Notes: a model not told the origin generated them from the sequence alone. Positions 1 to 12,572 are shown, counted from the first letter of the stretch. The stretch: DNA of 64,000 nucleotides from Gluconobacter vitians (GCF_015244565.1 NZ_JABCQG010000013.1:1-64000); one strand, 5' to 3'. Translations and numbers: made by a program.

Positions 1-225
1 CTTCGCCCAGCGGATGAAAAGCTGTGCCGCCCGCCACCATGGCCCCAGTTCCGCAGGGATGCTGCGCCATTTCGCGCCATTCTCATGACGCCAGAAAATC
101 GCTGCTATCGTCCGCCGCAGATCATGTGGCGGCGTCTTGCCCCTCGGGCGAACCTCCTCAATCAGAGGTTCCCAGATCGCCCATGTCTCGTCCGTAAAGG
201 TGCCTGTTCTGTCTCCTTCTTCCAT
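1..225 (-). CDS. IS5-family transposase, N-terminal fragment (runs off the left edge)
   Basis: The minus-strand frame from the ATG at 223-225 reads MEEGDRTGTFTDETWAIWEP and continues to the window edge with about 75 residues visible. The region includes WRHENGAKWRSIPAELG, the N-terminal helical part (DUF4096-like) of IS5/IS1031-type transposases. The catalytic DDE residues lie beyond the window, so integrity cannot be judged. It is a different subgroup from the two IS5-type transposases at 12.7-14.5 kb. Confidence 0.8.
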   Translation of the reverse strand, partial: MEEGDRTGTFTDETWAIWEPLIEEVRPRGKTPPHDLRRTIAAIFWRHENGAKWRSIPAELGPWWRAAQLFIRWAK

Positions 226-263
226 CCCTACAATATGGGAAGAAATTCAAGATCTAACAGGCC
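1..263 (-). mobile_element. IS5-family insertion sequence, partial (one end)
   Basis: The left edge of the window lies inside an insertion sequence. It holds the N-terminal part of a transposase on the minus strand. The element appears to end at about 263, where the outward tip (minus strand) begins GGGCCTGTTAGATC. The next bases, CTAG at 264-267, fit a YTAR-type IS5-family target. The same CTA provides the stop codon of the neighbouring gene. The other end of the element is outside the window, so terminal repeats and target duplication cannot be compared. Confidence 0.7.
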
Positions 264-1355
264 CTAGCTGGCCTTCTGTCCCTTGAGGCGGGCGATTAGC
301 CGGGAGCTTCTCAACATGGCTTCATCAGCCTGATTCATGGCTGCAGCCAGATCCTCATAGTCGAACTGAACCGGGGCCAGCCGCGTCGATGGCGGAAGCT
401 GCGTAATCTCTTCCTCCGGGATAGCTTGCGTCGTGAAAAGATGATCCTTACGGGGCCGGCCGCGCTTTCGGCCGGGGATGGGTCGTGTTGGAGGTTTCAC
501 GACGTCTCGGAGCGCTCCCATGCCAGCCAGACCAAACAGGCGATGAGCCGTTCGGTGCGTGACTTCCACAACAATGCCTCGGTCCTGGAACGCGCTGAGA
601 AGCTGCAGCGCGCTTTTCATCGACATGCCCAGACGATCCGCCAGCATAGAGGCAGACACGAGCGGCTGGATGGCCAGCACATTGACCGCTTGGGGCGCAC
701 GGGAATGACGACGCTGTGCGCCGCACTTCTCAAGTGCCTGTGTCCTGGCTCGCTCCAGCTGGCGCAGAAGATCGTGCGCGTCCCGGGCTTCGGCCAGAAG
801 AGCATTGAGCCACCAGCACAGCCAGGGCTCGATCTCCCAAGGGGTTCCCGGGGCGAGTGCTTCTATGCCGGTCAGGATCAAGGGCGTCCGGAGAATATCA
901 TGGGAGTGCCAGTACCGGCTTAACGCCGCGCAGAAGGGAGCACGGGGCTGCCCGGCCTGTAACCAGCGATGAAAAGCGATCCCCGCATCAAGGATAGGGC
1001 CCCACCCTGATGACTGATCATTCAGGAACGCTTCGGCTTCTGTAATGGCACTCGTCTGCATAGCATCCGGGCGAGCGTAGCAACGCCAGAGCGTAAAGGC
1101 ATGGGATGCCGCATCCACGGCCGTACCGCGTTCATAGCCGTCCTGGCCAACCACTTTCGGCACGAGGCCATGCAGTTCGGCAACCAGATACCAGGGATCG
1201 ATCAGCCAGCCGTCGACAGCGCTATGGCGCTGAATCGCATCCAGGCGTTGCCGAAACAGGACGGCAGGTACAGCCGAGCCATGTCTCAGCGCCTGATCCA
1301 GACGTCCCAGTTCGAGACTGAAACGGGTGAGCCTCTCGGCGAACGGAGGAACCAT
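264..1355 (-). CDS. DUF1612 / helix-turn-helix protein (RHE_PE00001-like)
   Basis: A 363-residue protein resembling the family on rhizobial and other alphaproteobacterial plasmids that joins a DUF1612 region to a C-terminal helix-turn-helix. The N-terminal half is helical and Trp-rich. A winged-helix-like segment lies near residues 230-270 (LVSASMLADRLGMSMKSALQ), followed by a basic AT-hook-like stretch, GRKRGRPRKD, so DNA binding is likely. The family's role is not established; its link to plasmids suggests regulation or integration functions. AGGAT lies just upstream of the ATG. The TAG stop lies in CTAG directly at the end of an IS element, so the C-terminus may have been reset by the insertion. 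Confidence 0.75.
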   Translation of the reverse strand: MVPPFAERLTRFSLELGRLDQALRHGSAVPAVLFRQRLDAIQRHSAVDGWLIDPWYLVAELHGLVPKVVGQDGYERGTAVDAASHAFTLWRCYARPDAMQTSAITEAEAFLNDQSSGWGPILDAGIAFHRWLQAGQPRAPFCAALSRYWHSHDILRTPLILTGIEALAPGTPWEIEPWLCWWLNALLAEARDAHDLLRQLERARTQALEKCGAQRRHSRAPQAVNVLAIQPLVSASMLADRLGMSMKSALQLLSAFQDRGIVVEVTHRTAHRLFGLAGMGALRDVVKPPTRPIPGRKRGRPRKDHLFTTQAIPEEEITQLPPSTRLAPVQFDYEDLAAAMNQADEAMLRSSRLIARLKGQKAS

Positions 1356-1606
1356 TGATCCTATGAGACGTCGCTTTTCGGATAGTCTCCAAGATGGACC
1401 TGCTTTTTGAGCGCTTCAAGGGAAATCGTCATTTGAGTCCTCGACCGGAAGGATGAGTCACAGGGCCTGATTTGCGCCACGCTCCGAACAGGATGTCATG
1501 ATTGTTTGTCTGAGAGACTTTTCCGTTATTTCACAGGCCGGAAGGCGCGCTGCGTCTCTCGCCTATGAGCCTTCAATACCACCAAGCGGCCCGTAGCAAC
1601 AGCATT

Positions 1607-1634
1607 AAATTACCCTAATATCCTCAAAAGGTAA
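1607..1634 (-). promoter_or_regulatory. Candidate sigma70-type promoter for the DUF1612/HTH gene
   Basis: Read on the minus strand, TTACCT (complement of 1629-1634) and TAATTT (complement of 1607-1612) are separated by 16 bases. They lie in an AT-rich patch about 250 bases ahead of the ATG at 1355. Placement is by motif only. Confidence 0.3.
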
Positions 1635-1668
1635 GTCTCAGTCTTTTTTCCAAAAATCGCCCCCTCTT

Positions 1669-1712
1669 CACCCCCTATGTCCGTTAATTTACTTTATCGG
1701 ACATAGGGGGTG
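1669..1712. repeat. Perfect 15-bp inverted repeat with an AT-only-but-one loop
   Basis: CACCCCCTATGTCCG at 1669-1683 pairs exactly with CGGACATAGGGGGTG at 1698-1712 across a 14-base loop that has a single C. No T-run follows on either side, so an operator or other protein-binding site is more likely than a terminator. It lies in the gap upstream of the DUF1612/HTH gene. Confidence 0.75.
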
Positions 1713-2087
1713 GGACACAAAAAAGACCCGAAAAGGCCTTTTCGAGGCGTGTTCCAGGGGCGCTCATCCAAGGACAACGTCTGCTTCCAGAAAGACAGCC
1801 TAATCGTCTCTGGCCCTCTTCGCGATTGCCGTTTCAACTTACGCAGGTCTGTAACCATTCTGAGGCTCGCGGCTGACTTGGGGGGGAAAGCGGAGTGTCC
1901 GCTATCGGCAAATAGTGGAGAAAAACTGACAGTAATTCGTTCGAACTCAGCGAAACCTCTACAGCCACGTTTTCCCTAGGGCAGAATTCATTTAACAGAC
2001 AGCAAGCACATCTATTCATAGAGTTCGTCGGACAATAAATCTGATCCACGGACAACTCTGAGACTGGCAACCGGCTGCGAGTATCGT

Positions 2088-3341
2088 TTACCCGATCAAC
2101 AGTCGCGCACCGAGTGCCGTGAAGAGCGCAACGGGCATGGCCACGGCACCAAGCCTGAGAAATTGCAAAAACCCGACCTCTTCGCCTTCTCGACGGATCA
2201 CCTGCAACCAGAGGATTGTGGCCAGAGATCCCGTCACGGACAGGTTTGGGCCAAGATCCACACCGATCAACAGGTGATCGATCACCAGTCGCGGGACATG
2301 CGCCTGCGCCACTGTCTCACTGGCAATCAAGCCGGCAGGCAGGTTGTTCATAATATTGGAGATAAAGGCCAAAAGAGCGCCAGCTCCCCAGGCAGCAGTG
2401 ACAGGATCGCTTTTGGCGGCGTGCTGAAGCAGGCGGGCAAGCACCCCGACCACTCCAGTACTTTCAACGGCGGCCACCAGAACGAACAGGCCGCCGACCA
2501 GCGGGAGAACGCCCCATGAAATATCCCGCATGAGCGCAATCGGTGATCGTCGCACCAGCACCGACACGCCCAAACCTGTTCCAATGCCAGCAAGTGCTGT
2601 TGGCAGGCCGAGAGACAGATCAAATGCGGACACTGTGACAAGCAGAAGCGCGGTCAGGACGATGCCGACAAAAGCCGCCTTGCCGCCCAGTGTTAATGGG
2701 GTGGCTGCAACCTGTGAGGCGCAGTCCTGACGCAGGTGTGACCGTTCCATGAGGCGCAAAACCAGATAGGTCGTCATGATTGCCAGGAGCGATGGTAGCG
2801 CGAATGACCTCATCCATGATCCCAGCGCGGGGAGTGCGCCGTCATACAGAACCAGGTTCGCCGGGTTGGAGACGGGCAGGACAAAGCTTGCCGCATTGGC
2901 GACGAGTGCACAGGCAAACAACGGCGGAAGGGGATCAGCTTTTGCCTTTTTTGCTGCCGCGAACACGGCGGGAGTCAGCACAACAGCCGTCGCATCGTTG
3001 GACATGAACGTCGTCACCACGACACCGGCCAGATAGACCAGTGTGAACAGCTTTGCCGTTGAACCTGCGGCATGATTGACGGCCCAGGTGGCTATCCAGT
3101 CGAACAGCCCGTTTGCACGCGCCGTTTCACTGAGCAGCATCATGCCGATCAGAAACAGATAAACATCGCCACCTTTCAGAAGGCCGGCCTCCGCCATTGT
3201 CAGAGGGATCAACCCCACCAGCACAAGAGCTGCGGCCCCTATGACGGCCCATATCCACTCCGGGGTCCGGAACGGTCGGAGAATAACACCGGCCGTCGCC
3301 AGAACAGCGATCGTCCAGATCGCCTCCTGGTGAAAGGTCAT
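2088..3341 (-). CDS. ArsB/NhaD-superfamily ion permease
   Basis: A 417-residue, many-helix membrane protein beginning MTFHQEAIWTIAVLA. It carries motifs typical of ArsB-type anion permeases: FMSNDATAVVLTPAV, ISNIMNNLPAGLIA and GVDLGPNLSVTGSLATILWL. These match the two halves of the permease, with paired N-rich hairpins. The likely role is efflux of arsenite or another oxyanion. A longer reading frame extends to 3887, but it would overlap the upstream MFS gene by about 550 bases. The ATG at 3339-3341 overlaps the MFS stop as ATGA, so I use that start. It is distinct from the second ArsB at 15.2-16.5 kb. Confidence 0.85.
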   Translation of the reverse strand: MTFHQEAIWTIAVLATAGVILRPFRTPEWIWAVIGAAALVLVGLIPLTMAEAGLLKGGDVYLFLIGMMLLSETARANGLFDWIATWAVNHAAGSTAKLFTLVYLAGVVVTTFMSNDATAVVLTPAVFAAAKKAKADPLPPLFACALVANAASFVLPVSNPANLVLYDGALPALGSWMRSFALPSLLAIMTTYLVLRLMERSHLRQDCASQVAATPLTLGGKAAFVGIVLTALLLVTVSAFDLSLGLPTALAGIGTGLGVSVLVRRSPIALMRDISWGVLPLVGGLFVLVAAVESTGVVGVLARLLQHAAKSDPVTAAWGAGALLAFISNIMNNLPAGLIASETVAQAHVPRLVIDHLLIGVDLGPNLSVTGSLATILWLQVIRREGEEVGFLQFLRLGAVAMPVALFTALGARLLIG

Positions 3342-4600
3342 GCCGACACCTGATCGGCAGATCGCAGGGTCGATGCCGAACCTATCCAGAGCCCGAGCGA
3401 TACGATTGCAAAGCAGCCCAGAGTATAGAACGCCACGGGATATCCCAGATCTTCGGCAAGCCACCCTCCCAGCGCCGGAGAAAGGCTTGCTCCAATGCCC
3501 TGCGCCGTCATGACGACGCCCTGTCCGATATTGATCCGTCCGGTTCCGTTCAGCAGTCTGGCCACCAGACCCGGCACGGCGACACTCTGAAGCCCCGCAC
3601 CGATCCCATCGAGGATCTGCACCGGCCACACCCCCCAATGCTGGATGAAGCTTCCCGCGATCAAACCACGCAGCGGTAGGGCGGCAAACGATATCAGTAG
3701 GACGATCCAGTAACCACGGTCCCTGACGAAACGTATGGCCAGCAGGCTCACGATGATCATCACAGCCTGTGCGACCATCACGGTCATCGCCGTGAACATG
3801 GCTGGATTGCCTTTGCCTGCACTGACGACCGCCATGCCATACAGCGGGAGCATCGCGGCGTTTCCGAGATGGAAGAAACACAGACAACTCGCGAGAATGA
3901 GAAGAGGCTTGTGTCGCAGAAAGGATCGTAACCCCTCGGCCGTTCCCTCATCGTCAGCGGGTTTATCGTCCAGTCCGCGTGCAGCCTTATGATCTATGGA
4001 TTTTTCCGGGATCAGGAGCACCGCAGAAATGGCGAACAGACCGAAGGCCACTTCAAGAAAGAAAATCGCTGAGAGGCCAAACTGCCATCCCAGCCAGCCG
4101 GACAGTCCGGCCCCGGCCATATTGCCAGCGTGGTTCCAGGCCTGGTTACGGCCGATCTGTATGTTGAAGCCTTTCTGGCGCACGATCCCGAGCGTTATGG
4201 CCGCCATCAGAGGGCCGATTCCGGCTCCGGCCAAAGCGGTTGCAAGCTGACTGACTGTCACAACGGCCACGGATTGCGAACTCAGGAGAAGAAGAGAAGC
4301 GGAAATCGTGCAGAACGCGGCCACAATGACAAGCAACCGCTTTTTCGTGGTGTGATCAATCAGCGCGCCCGCGGGAATGGTGGCGAGCATTCCGCCAACT
4401 CCACCCACGGTCATGACGGTTCCGATCGGCCCCGTCTGCCAGCCGTGACGCTGAAGAAAAACGCCCAGAAAGGGCCCTATCCCGGCCTGGACGTCCGCCA
4501 TGAAAAAATTGAGAGCGCATAAGGCGAACAGAGCCCGATTGAGCCCTGGAATAGCAGGAGTTTCGTCAGCAACGACTGTGGCAGTACGAGGCGGGGTCAT
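3338..4600 (-). CDS. MFS transporter
   Basis: A 420-residue protein with about twelve hydrophobic segments and the MFS loop pattern GALIDHTTKKRLL between helices 2 and 3. The stop overlaps the start of the ArsB-like gene (ATGA), so the two are translationally coupled and probably work together. Pairing suggests export of a metalloid species or organo-metalloid, but I cannot assign a substrate and do not recognise it as ArsJ. The TTG at 4624 is a possible start; I prefer the ATG at 4598-4600 because an AGAG element lies at good spacing ahead of it. Confidence 0.8.
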   Translation of the reverse strand: MTPPRTATVVADETPAIPGLNRALFALCALNFFMADVQAGIGPFLGVFLQRHGWQTGPIGTVMTVGGVGGMLATIPAGALIDHTTKKRLLVIVAAFCTISASLLLLSSQSVAVVTVSQLATALAGAGIGPLMAAITLGIVRQKGFNIQIGRNQAWNHAGNMAGAGLSGWLGWQFGLSAIFFLEVAFGLFAISAVLLIPEKSIDHKAARGLDDKPADDEGTAEGLRSFLRHKPLLILASCLCFFHLGNAAMLPLYGMAVVSAGKGNPAMFTAMTVMVAQAVMIIVSLLAIRFVRDRGYWIVLLISFAALPLRGLIAGSFIQHWGVWPVQILDGIGAGLQSVAVPGLVARLLNGTGRINIGQGVVMTAQGIGASLSPALGGWLAEDLGYPVAFYTLGCFAIVSLGLWIGSASTLRSADQVSA

Positions 4601-4951
4601 CACGTTCTCTTCGTTCAGCAGCAAGCTTTAACTGAGTTCGAGAGAATAAGTTACAAAACTATTTTCCTAGTGCTTTCTGCCGAATTTATTGAAGTAATTA
4701 TCAATGCCACTCTTCAGACAAAGTCGTTCAAGCAGGAAAATGTCCGCTCTCGGAAAATGCTTTTCTACGCTTTTACGTCGTGAGTGAGGGCGTAAGCGGA
4801 CGTGCTGCTTACGCCTCTTCTCGGACGTCGCAGGGCCGTCCGAAGCTTTCTCAAAGCGGACGTCGCAGCACGGCATACAAGGGCTTGTCTCTGCCAGTGC
4901 CGGAGCGGTTCATCGTACCCTGCGCCTGAAATCAGGTAGCCAGGACATCAA
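4601..4951. other. Intergenic region, 350 bp, with a 9-bp hairpin
   Basis: No convincing gene. A hairpin is formed by GGCGTAAGC (4789-4797) and GCTTACGCC (4807-4815) with a 9-base loop. Nearby GGACGTCGCAG occurs twice (about 4823 and 4858). The region separates the czc operon (ending at 4952) from the MFS/ArsB pair and must hold the promoter of the latter. It may be decayed IS or repeat sequence. Confidence 0.45.
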
Positions 4952-6319
4952 TCAATAGTTCTTCGATCCCTCCCAACTGGCTTCGACTTCGGTATCGCCG
5001 GACGGGAAACGAACAGTAACGACAATACCCCTTGTTTTTCCTGGAGCAGGGGAGGTTATCGTGATGTCAGCCTGAAGCTGAAGAGAGACCTGTCGCACTA
5101 TCGCAAGCCCGAGACCACTGCCTTCAGCGTTAGTTTTACCTCTCACGAAGGGCTTTTCCATATTCTGCAAACTCTCAAGTGTGAGGGGATCGCAGTCATT
5201 AAAGATCAGAATTTCGGAATTCTCCGTTACAATCACGTGCGCCGGCCGCAGAGAAGAACCATGAAGAACAGCATTTTCCAGAAGATTACGAAACAGGATC
5301 CCTGCGGCATCCATGTCGCCCCGAATCATGAGATGAGGGACTCCTGAAAGGTCAATGGTCTGGTTTTTTTCTCGCTCAAGCTCCCGTGCCAGAAACTGGA
5401 TGACAGGCACCAGATCAAATATATCCCCCGTAAGAGCGATTCCCGACGTTACTCGTGAAAGCTGAAGGAGTTTTTCCATCATCCGGCCAATCCTGCGGGC
5501 CTGGTGCATGATGGTCGTCGCGCGCTCTTCATATTCTGAACGCTGAAGCAGATTTCTGAGGACCTGCACCTGCGCCAGAAGCGCGCCTATGGGGTTGCGC
5601 AGCTCATGTGCGGCATTCGCGGCAAAGGCGCGTTCGGTCGAGAGCGCCATTTTCAGACGTTCAAGAAGAAGATTGACGGCGGAATGAATTGTCACAAGCT
5701 CTTCGGGCAGATCCAGCGGCGGGATTGGAACCAGATTGGTACCGCCTCTACTCCTGATTTCGTGCTGAAGGCTTGTGAGGGGACGCATGGCGCGGCGGAC
5801 GCGCCAGCGGACCAAGACCCAGATTGCCGGAAAAAATATCACCATTGGCAGGACTGAAATCAGGATAGCCCGCCTGACTGCTTCATTTCGGTGAAAGGCC
5901 GGCTCCCCCACCAGAATGTAATGGCGACCGGATGCGGAAGGGACACTATACACCCGGAACGACGGCACATTGTAAAATCCCATTTTCAGTCGGGGAACAA
6001 ACAGCGTCTCTGGTGCATTCTGCGATCTCACCTCAAGGCGGCCGTCCGGCGAGGCAATCTGATAGGCCAGTGTACGCCGATTCACACCGGGCAGGCGTGC
6101 GACCTGACCACCTGGCGTGGTGCTCTTCTGATCCGTTCTGTCCAGTTCACTGATGACGAACTCCAGGCGTTCGGCCACTTCCTGCAGCGAGTTGTCGAGA
6201 CGCTCCGTGACTTCATAGCGGGTAAAGGCCGCGACGAGGATACTGAGCAACACCAGCGCGCCTAGCACGATAATCAGTGTCCCGGACACTATGCGGGACG
6301 CCAGGCTCCAGCGCTTCAT
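4952..6319 (-). CDS. czcS: Sensor histidine kinase of the czc operon
   Basis: A 455-residue, membrane-bound class I histidine kinase. The first membrane segment is at about residues 12-32 and the second at about 150-170, bracketing a periplasmic sensor domain. The phospho-acceptor is His238 in NAAHELRNP. The N box is FRNLLENAVLHG and the G box is GSGLGLAIVRQV. The gene overlaps its response regulator by one base and lies last in the czcCBA-RS operon, so it probably senses periplasmic divalent metal ions, as CzcS and CopS do. Membership of the QseC/CzcS group is from overall layout; the ligand is inferred. Confidence 0.88.
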   Translation of the reverse strand: MKRWSLASRIVSGTLIIVLGALVLLSILVAAFTRYEVTERLDNSLQEVAERLEFVISELDRTDQKSTTPGGQVARLPGVNRRTLAYQIASPDGRLEVRSQNAPETLFVPRLKMGFYNVPSFRVYSVPSASGRHYILVGEPAFHRNEAVRRAILISVLPMVIFFPAIWVLVRWRVRRAMRPLTSLQHEIRSRGGTNLVPIPPLDLPEELVTIHSAVNLLLERLKMALSTERAFAANAAHELRNPIGALLAQVQVLRNLLQRSEYEERATTIMHQARRIGRMMEKLLQLSRVTSGIALTGDIFDLVPVIQFLARELEREKNQTIDLSGVPHLMIRGDMDAAGILFRNLLENAVLHGSSLRPAHVIVTENSEILIFNDCDPLTLESLQNMEKPFVRGKTNAEGSGLGLAIVRQVSLQLQADITITSPAPGKTRGIVVTVRFPSGDTEVEASWEGSKNY

Positions 6320-6980
6320 CAGGATGAACTTTCTGCAAGGCTGTAGCCTCTGCCCCGGACCGTCACGATCAGGCCGGGTCCGGTTTTCTTTCGTATCCTG
6401 CTGATAAAGACTTCAATGGCATTGCTCTCCACATCGTCGCTGAGGCCATAAAGAGCATCTTCGATCTGCTCGCGGCTGCACAGTGCCCCCGGTCGACGGG
6501 CAAGAAGTTCGACAATGGCCCATTCGCGCGCGGAAAGATCGATCGTGCGTCCTTCACGTCTGAGCTGTCGCCGAGAAAGATCGATCTCCACGTCATCAAT
6601 GATCACAATATTATCCGGCAATGCGATGTATCGTCTGGCGACTGCTTCAATACGGGCGACGAGTTCGTCGAGATCGTAAGGCTTGACGATATAATCGTCT
6701 GCTCCCTCCGACAGACCTGCAATCCTGTCGCTTATCTGGTCCTGAGCGGTTGTGATCAGGACAGCCAGAGAAGAACGATTTCGCCGGATCTCACGCAGAA
6801 GGTACCGGCCATTGCCGTCTGGAAGCCCGAGATCGAGCAGAAGAAAATCGTAAGCGGACGCTCTCAGGGCTGCCCGCCCGTCAGTCAGGGTTCTGAACCA
6901 GTCGGCAACATGACCAGCCTGACGGACACGGTCCCTGACGGCAGAACCAAGAGCCGGTTCGTCTTCGATGATCAGGATTT

Positions 6981-6984
<4 letters not shown>
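6319..6984 (-). CDS. czcR: OmpR-family response regulator of the czc operon
   Basis: A 221-residue regulator with an N-terminal receiver domain: acidic pocket IIEDEP, phospho-acceptor Asp51 in LLLDLGLPDG, conserved lysine in VKPYD. The C-terminal OmpR/PhoB winged helix includes LSAREWAIVELLA and VESNAIEVFISRIRKK. Its start overlaps the czcA stop (ATGA) and its stop overlaps the kinase start, so all five genes are probably translated from one message. It likely activates the czc promoter upstream of czcC. Confidence 0.9.
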
Positions 6985-10058
<3,074 letters not shown>

Positions 10059-10065
10059 GGCGGTG

Positions 10066-11262
10066 TCAGTCTCCGTCGGACAGATCAGAGGTCTGTATGA
10101 TGGCTTTCAGGGCAAATGCGCCATGCGTCACAATCCTGTCGCCCACCGTGAGGCCGGAGACGATGACCTTTTGTCCGGCGCTTTCGGCACCGACCTGAAC
10201 CTCTTGCGGGCGAAAACGGTCGGGGCCGACGGGCAGGAAGACGGTGCTGATGCCGTTGATCTCCGTAACGGCACTTTCGGGCACGATAATGCCTTCAGTT
10301 CGGGCGCGTGTCGGCAGGTGCGTATTGAGAAACATGCCCGGGTGAAGATGGCCTCCGGGGTTCGCTGCGCGGCTGATGACACGAACAAGGCCGGTCACGG
10401 GGTCCGCCAGATCGCCGACTGACGTTATCTTCGACGTCAGCAAGGTCATTGCGCCATCTGCTGGCAGTTCCGTTGTCTGCTCACCACCTTCGACGATCTG
10501 AGCGGCATCCTGCGGGAGGATGTCCGATACGATCCAGACCGACGACATGTCGGCCAGAGCCACCAGTTCCGTCGCGGGCGAGATATCATCCGCAACACCG
10601 ACAAGCACGCTCTGCACCTCACTCGTGGTCGGCGAGATGATGGAGGATGTCTCATCTGTGGGGGTGATCTGTCCCTTGTCCGATTCCGTTACGGAATTGT
10701 ATTCTTCATCAAGCTGGTGTTGCAGAGTATCCACATCAGCCTGCCGGGCCGTAATATCGTCTCTTGCTGCTTTGAAGAGCGCTAGACGGTGCCTGGTTTC
10801 TCCGGCGGCAACCGTTATCCCTTCCAGATCACGGCTCCGGCTATAGGCTGCGGCAGCATTCTGATAGGCTGCCTGTGCCGTCGACAACGCAGACTGCGCC
10901 TTTGTCATCTCAAGGCGGACCAAATGCAGGGAGTGATCCTGATACGTAAGAAGAACCTCGCCCTTGCGGACATGCTGTCCAGGTACAACAGCCACATTCA
11001 GAATTTTTCCTGATCCAGCAGGATGAATGCGAACGATACGGCTCGCGTCAGACATGACGGTGCCCATTGCGTCGAGATTTTCCCCGAGCGTGCCATGTTG
11101 CACCACTGAGATCACCAGCTTGGCATTCGCCCGTGCAGCCGCTCCCATCGTGATGGTCTGTTCGTCGTCTGTCGCGAATGCGGGCTGTGTGAGCGCCCCG
11201 GAGAGGCAGAACAGCGCCAGAAGCCACCTCTGGTGTCCGATGACGACTATTCTGAAGCTCAC
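10066..11262 (-). CDS. czcB: Periplasmic adaptor of the Czc efflux pump (CzcB-like)
   Basis: A 398-residue membrane-fusion protein. It has an N-terminal signal-like hydrophobic segment ending near QPAFA, a split lipoyl-like domain (HPAGSGKILNVAVVPGQ), a central Ala-rich coiled coil, and the C-terminal beta region VPESAVTEINGISTVFL. It links the RND pump to the outer-membrane channel. I place the start at a GTG overlapping the czcC stop as GTGA, preceded by AGGAG at about seven bases. An ATG further upstream would overlap czcC by 50 bases and has no better support. Confidence 0.87.
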   Translation of the reverse strand: MSFRIVVIGHQRWLLALFCLSGALTQPAFATDDEQTITMGAAARANAKLVISVVQHGTLGENLDAMGTVMSDASRIVRIHPAGSGKILNVAVVPGQHVRKGEVLLTYQDHSLHLVRLEMTKAQSALSTAQAAYQNAAAAYSRSRDLEGITVAAGETRHRLALFKAARDDITARQADVDTLQHQLDEEYNSVTESDKGQITPTDETSSIISPTTSEVQSVLVGVADDISPATELVALADMSSVWIVSDILPQDAAQIVEGGEQTTELPADGAMTLLTSKITSVGDLADPVTGLVRVISRAANPGGHLHPGMFLNTHLPTRARTEGIIVPESAVTEINGISTVFLPVGPDRFRPQEVQVGAESAGQKVIVSGLTVGDRIVTHGAFALKAIIQTSDLSDGD

Positions 11263-12572
11263 TGGAATTCTCCTGCTGCGATTAATGTCCGGATGATTGC
11301 GGCATGCCAAGCGATCTCCGCCTGATTACGCGTCTGCAGTGCGCTGTACGCAGCAGCTCTGGCACGCAGAAGTTCGATCAGCGATGTCTCACCAGCCTGC
11401 CACGACCGAACCATCTCATTGGCGCGCTTGTTCATATCGTCAGCGGACAACACTGAATTTCTGAATGTGTCCTTTGCCGCTGTCAGGTGGACAAAAACCT
11501 GCGCCAGTTCCTGGCGTACGCTTCGACGGGCCTGCTGTTCTTGGTTGGAGGCCGCGGCTAGCTTGTTTCTCGCTTCGGCCTCCAGCGGGACATTGCGGAC
11601 GTCACTCGGCAGAGGGACCGACACTGTAATGCCCACCCGATCATCCCATGGGCTGCCATACTGTTTCTCATGAATCGCAGCGACACCAACTTCCGGGTCG
11701 GGCATGAATGAAGCCCGTGCCAGACGCATACCTTCTTCCGCCGCACGGACAGCCTGCTGTGCGGCTCTTACACGCGGATCGTTGTCCTCAAGAATCCTGA
11801 CGGAAGTCAACCTTGCACGCGCGGCAGCCGGATCATCGTAGGAGAGGATGTTCGGTACCCCGGAGCGGCCCAGCACGATGCGAAGCGCTGACGTCGTCGT
11901 TTCAACCTGCTCGACGGCCAGTGAATGCTCGCTGGCTGCGTTCGCCAGATCGGCGGCGACGGCATGCTCATCTGCCAGAGTATTCTCACCAGACCGGACG
12001 CCATGCTGGACAGACAGTTTTATTTTTTCCAGCGTTTCCCGCAGTGTCTGAGCAATGCTGAGACGTTTCCGGGCCATCAGCACGCCGGCGGAGGTATCCA
12101 GAACCCTCATGGCGACAGCCATCCGCTCCACATGCAGCCGTTCCTGTACGGTCAAGGCTTCTGCTTTCGCCGCTTTAACAGTAGCGGTGCCCTGTCCGGG
12201 CAACCAGAGGGGAACAGAAACACTCCCCTCGTAGGTTGTGTATCCCTCATTGCTGCCGATGGCGTGATCGTCAAAATACTGACCCGACACCGTCGGGCCT
12301 CCTGCAAACCAGGAGTCGGCAGCCTCGGCCCGTGCCGATGCCGAACGATAGTTCGTATTCAGTTCATCCCGCCCCGGATCGACGGACCATGCCGCTTCCA
12401 CCCCCTGGGCAAAGGTGAGGCTCTGACCTCTGGCCTTTGAAATAAGAGCTGAAGAAAAGCAGAGGGTGAACAGGGTGAGAGCGATACAGAAAGTACGGAT
12501 TTTCAGGAAATGAATCCCTGCCCATTCCGAGGCGCGGTTAACGACCTGATAATCGACATGACGAGTACACAT
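11259..12572 (-). CDS. czcC: Outer-membrane channel of the Czc pump (CzcC/TolC-like)
   Basis: An outer-membrane efflux protein of up to 437 residues, with the repeated long helices of the family (LTFAQGVEAAW near the N-terminus; SWQAGETSLIELLRARAA near the C-terminus). A hydrophobic segment, FCIALTLFTLCFSSALI, then KARGQ looks like a signal peptide but starts about 25 residues after the first ATG. The true start is therefore probably internal or a non-ATG codon. It is the first gene of the czcCBA-RS operon, and its promoter must lie between 12573 and the insertion sequence at 12703. Confidence 0.85.
   Translation of the reverse strand: MCTRHVDYQVVNRASEWAGIHFLKIRTFCIALTLFTLCFSSALISKARGQSLTFAQGVEAAWSVDPGRDELNTNYRSASARAEAADSWFAGGPTVSGQYFDDHAIGSNEGYTTYEGSVSVPLWLPGQGTATVKAAKAEALTVQERLHVERMAVAMRVLDTSAGVLMARKRLSIAQTLRETLEKIKLSVQHGVRSGENTLADEHAVAADLANAASEHSLAVEQVETTTSALRIVLGRSGVPNILSYDDPAAARARLTSVRILEDNDPRVRAAQQAVRAAEEGMRLARASFMPDPEVGVAAIHEKQYGSPWDDRVGITVSVPLPSDVRNVPLEAEARNKLAAASNQEQQARRSVRQELAQVFVHLTAAKDTFRNSVLSADDMNKRANEMVRSWQAGETSLIELLRARAAAYSALQTRNQAEIAWHAAIIRTLIAAGEFQ

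Larger units (their letters stand above)
1356..2087. other. Intergenic region, 730 bp, with a long perfect palindrome and no convincing gene
   Basis: Reading frames here (for example 1710-1979 plus and 1834-2070 minus) have low-quality composition and no recognisable domain. Visible structure is a candidate minus-strand promoter at 1607-1634 and the 15-bp inverted repeat at 1669-1712. The segment around 1890-1930 (TGTCCGCTATCGGCAAA) resembles a piece of the gap near 4741, suggesting decayed shared intergenic sequence. Confidence 0.5.

Noticed and set aside
1710-2070. Small frames on both strands in the palindrome gap
   Set aside because: No ribosome-binding site or domain; unlikely codon pattern.
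2088-3887. 599-residue start for the ArsB-like permease
   Set aside because: The extra N-terminus overlaps the MFS gene and is Arg/Gly-rich; the ATGA overlap gives a better start.
4667-4876. 69-residue minus-strand frame
   Set aside because: Covers the hairpin and repeated GGACGTCGCAG; no family.
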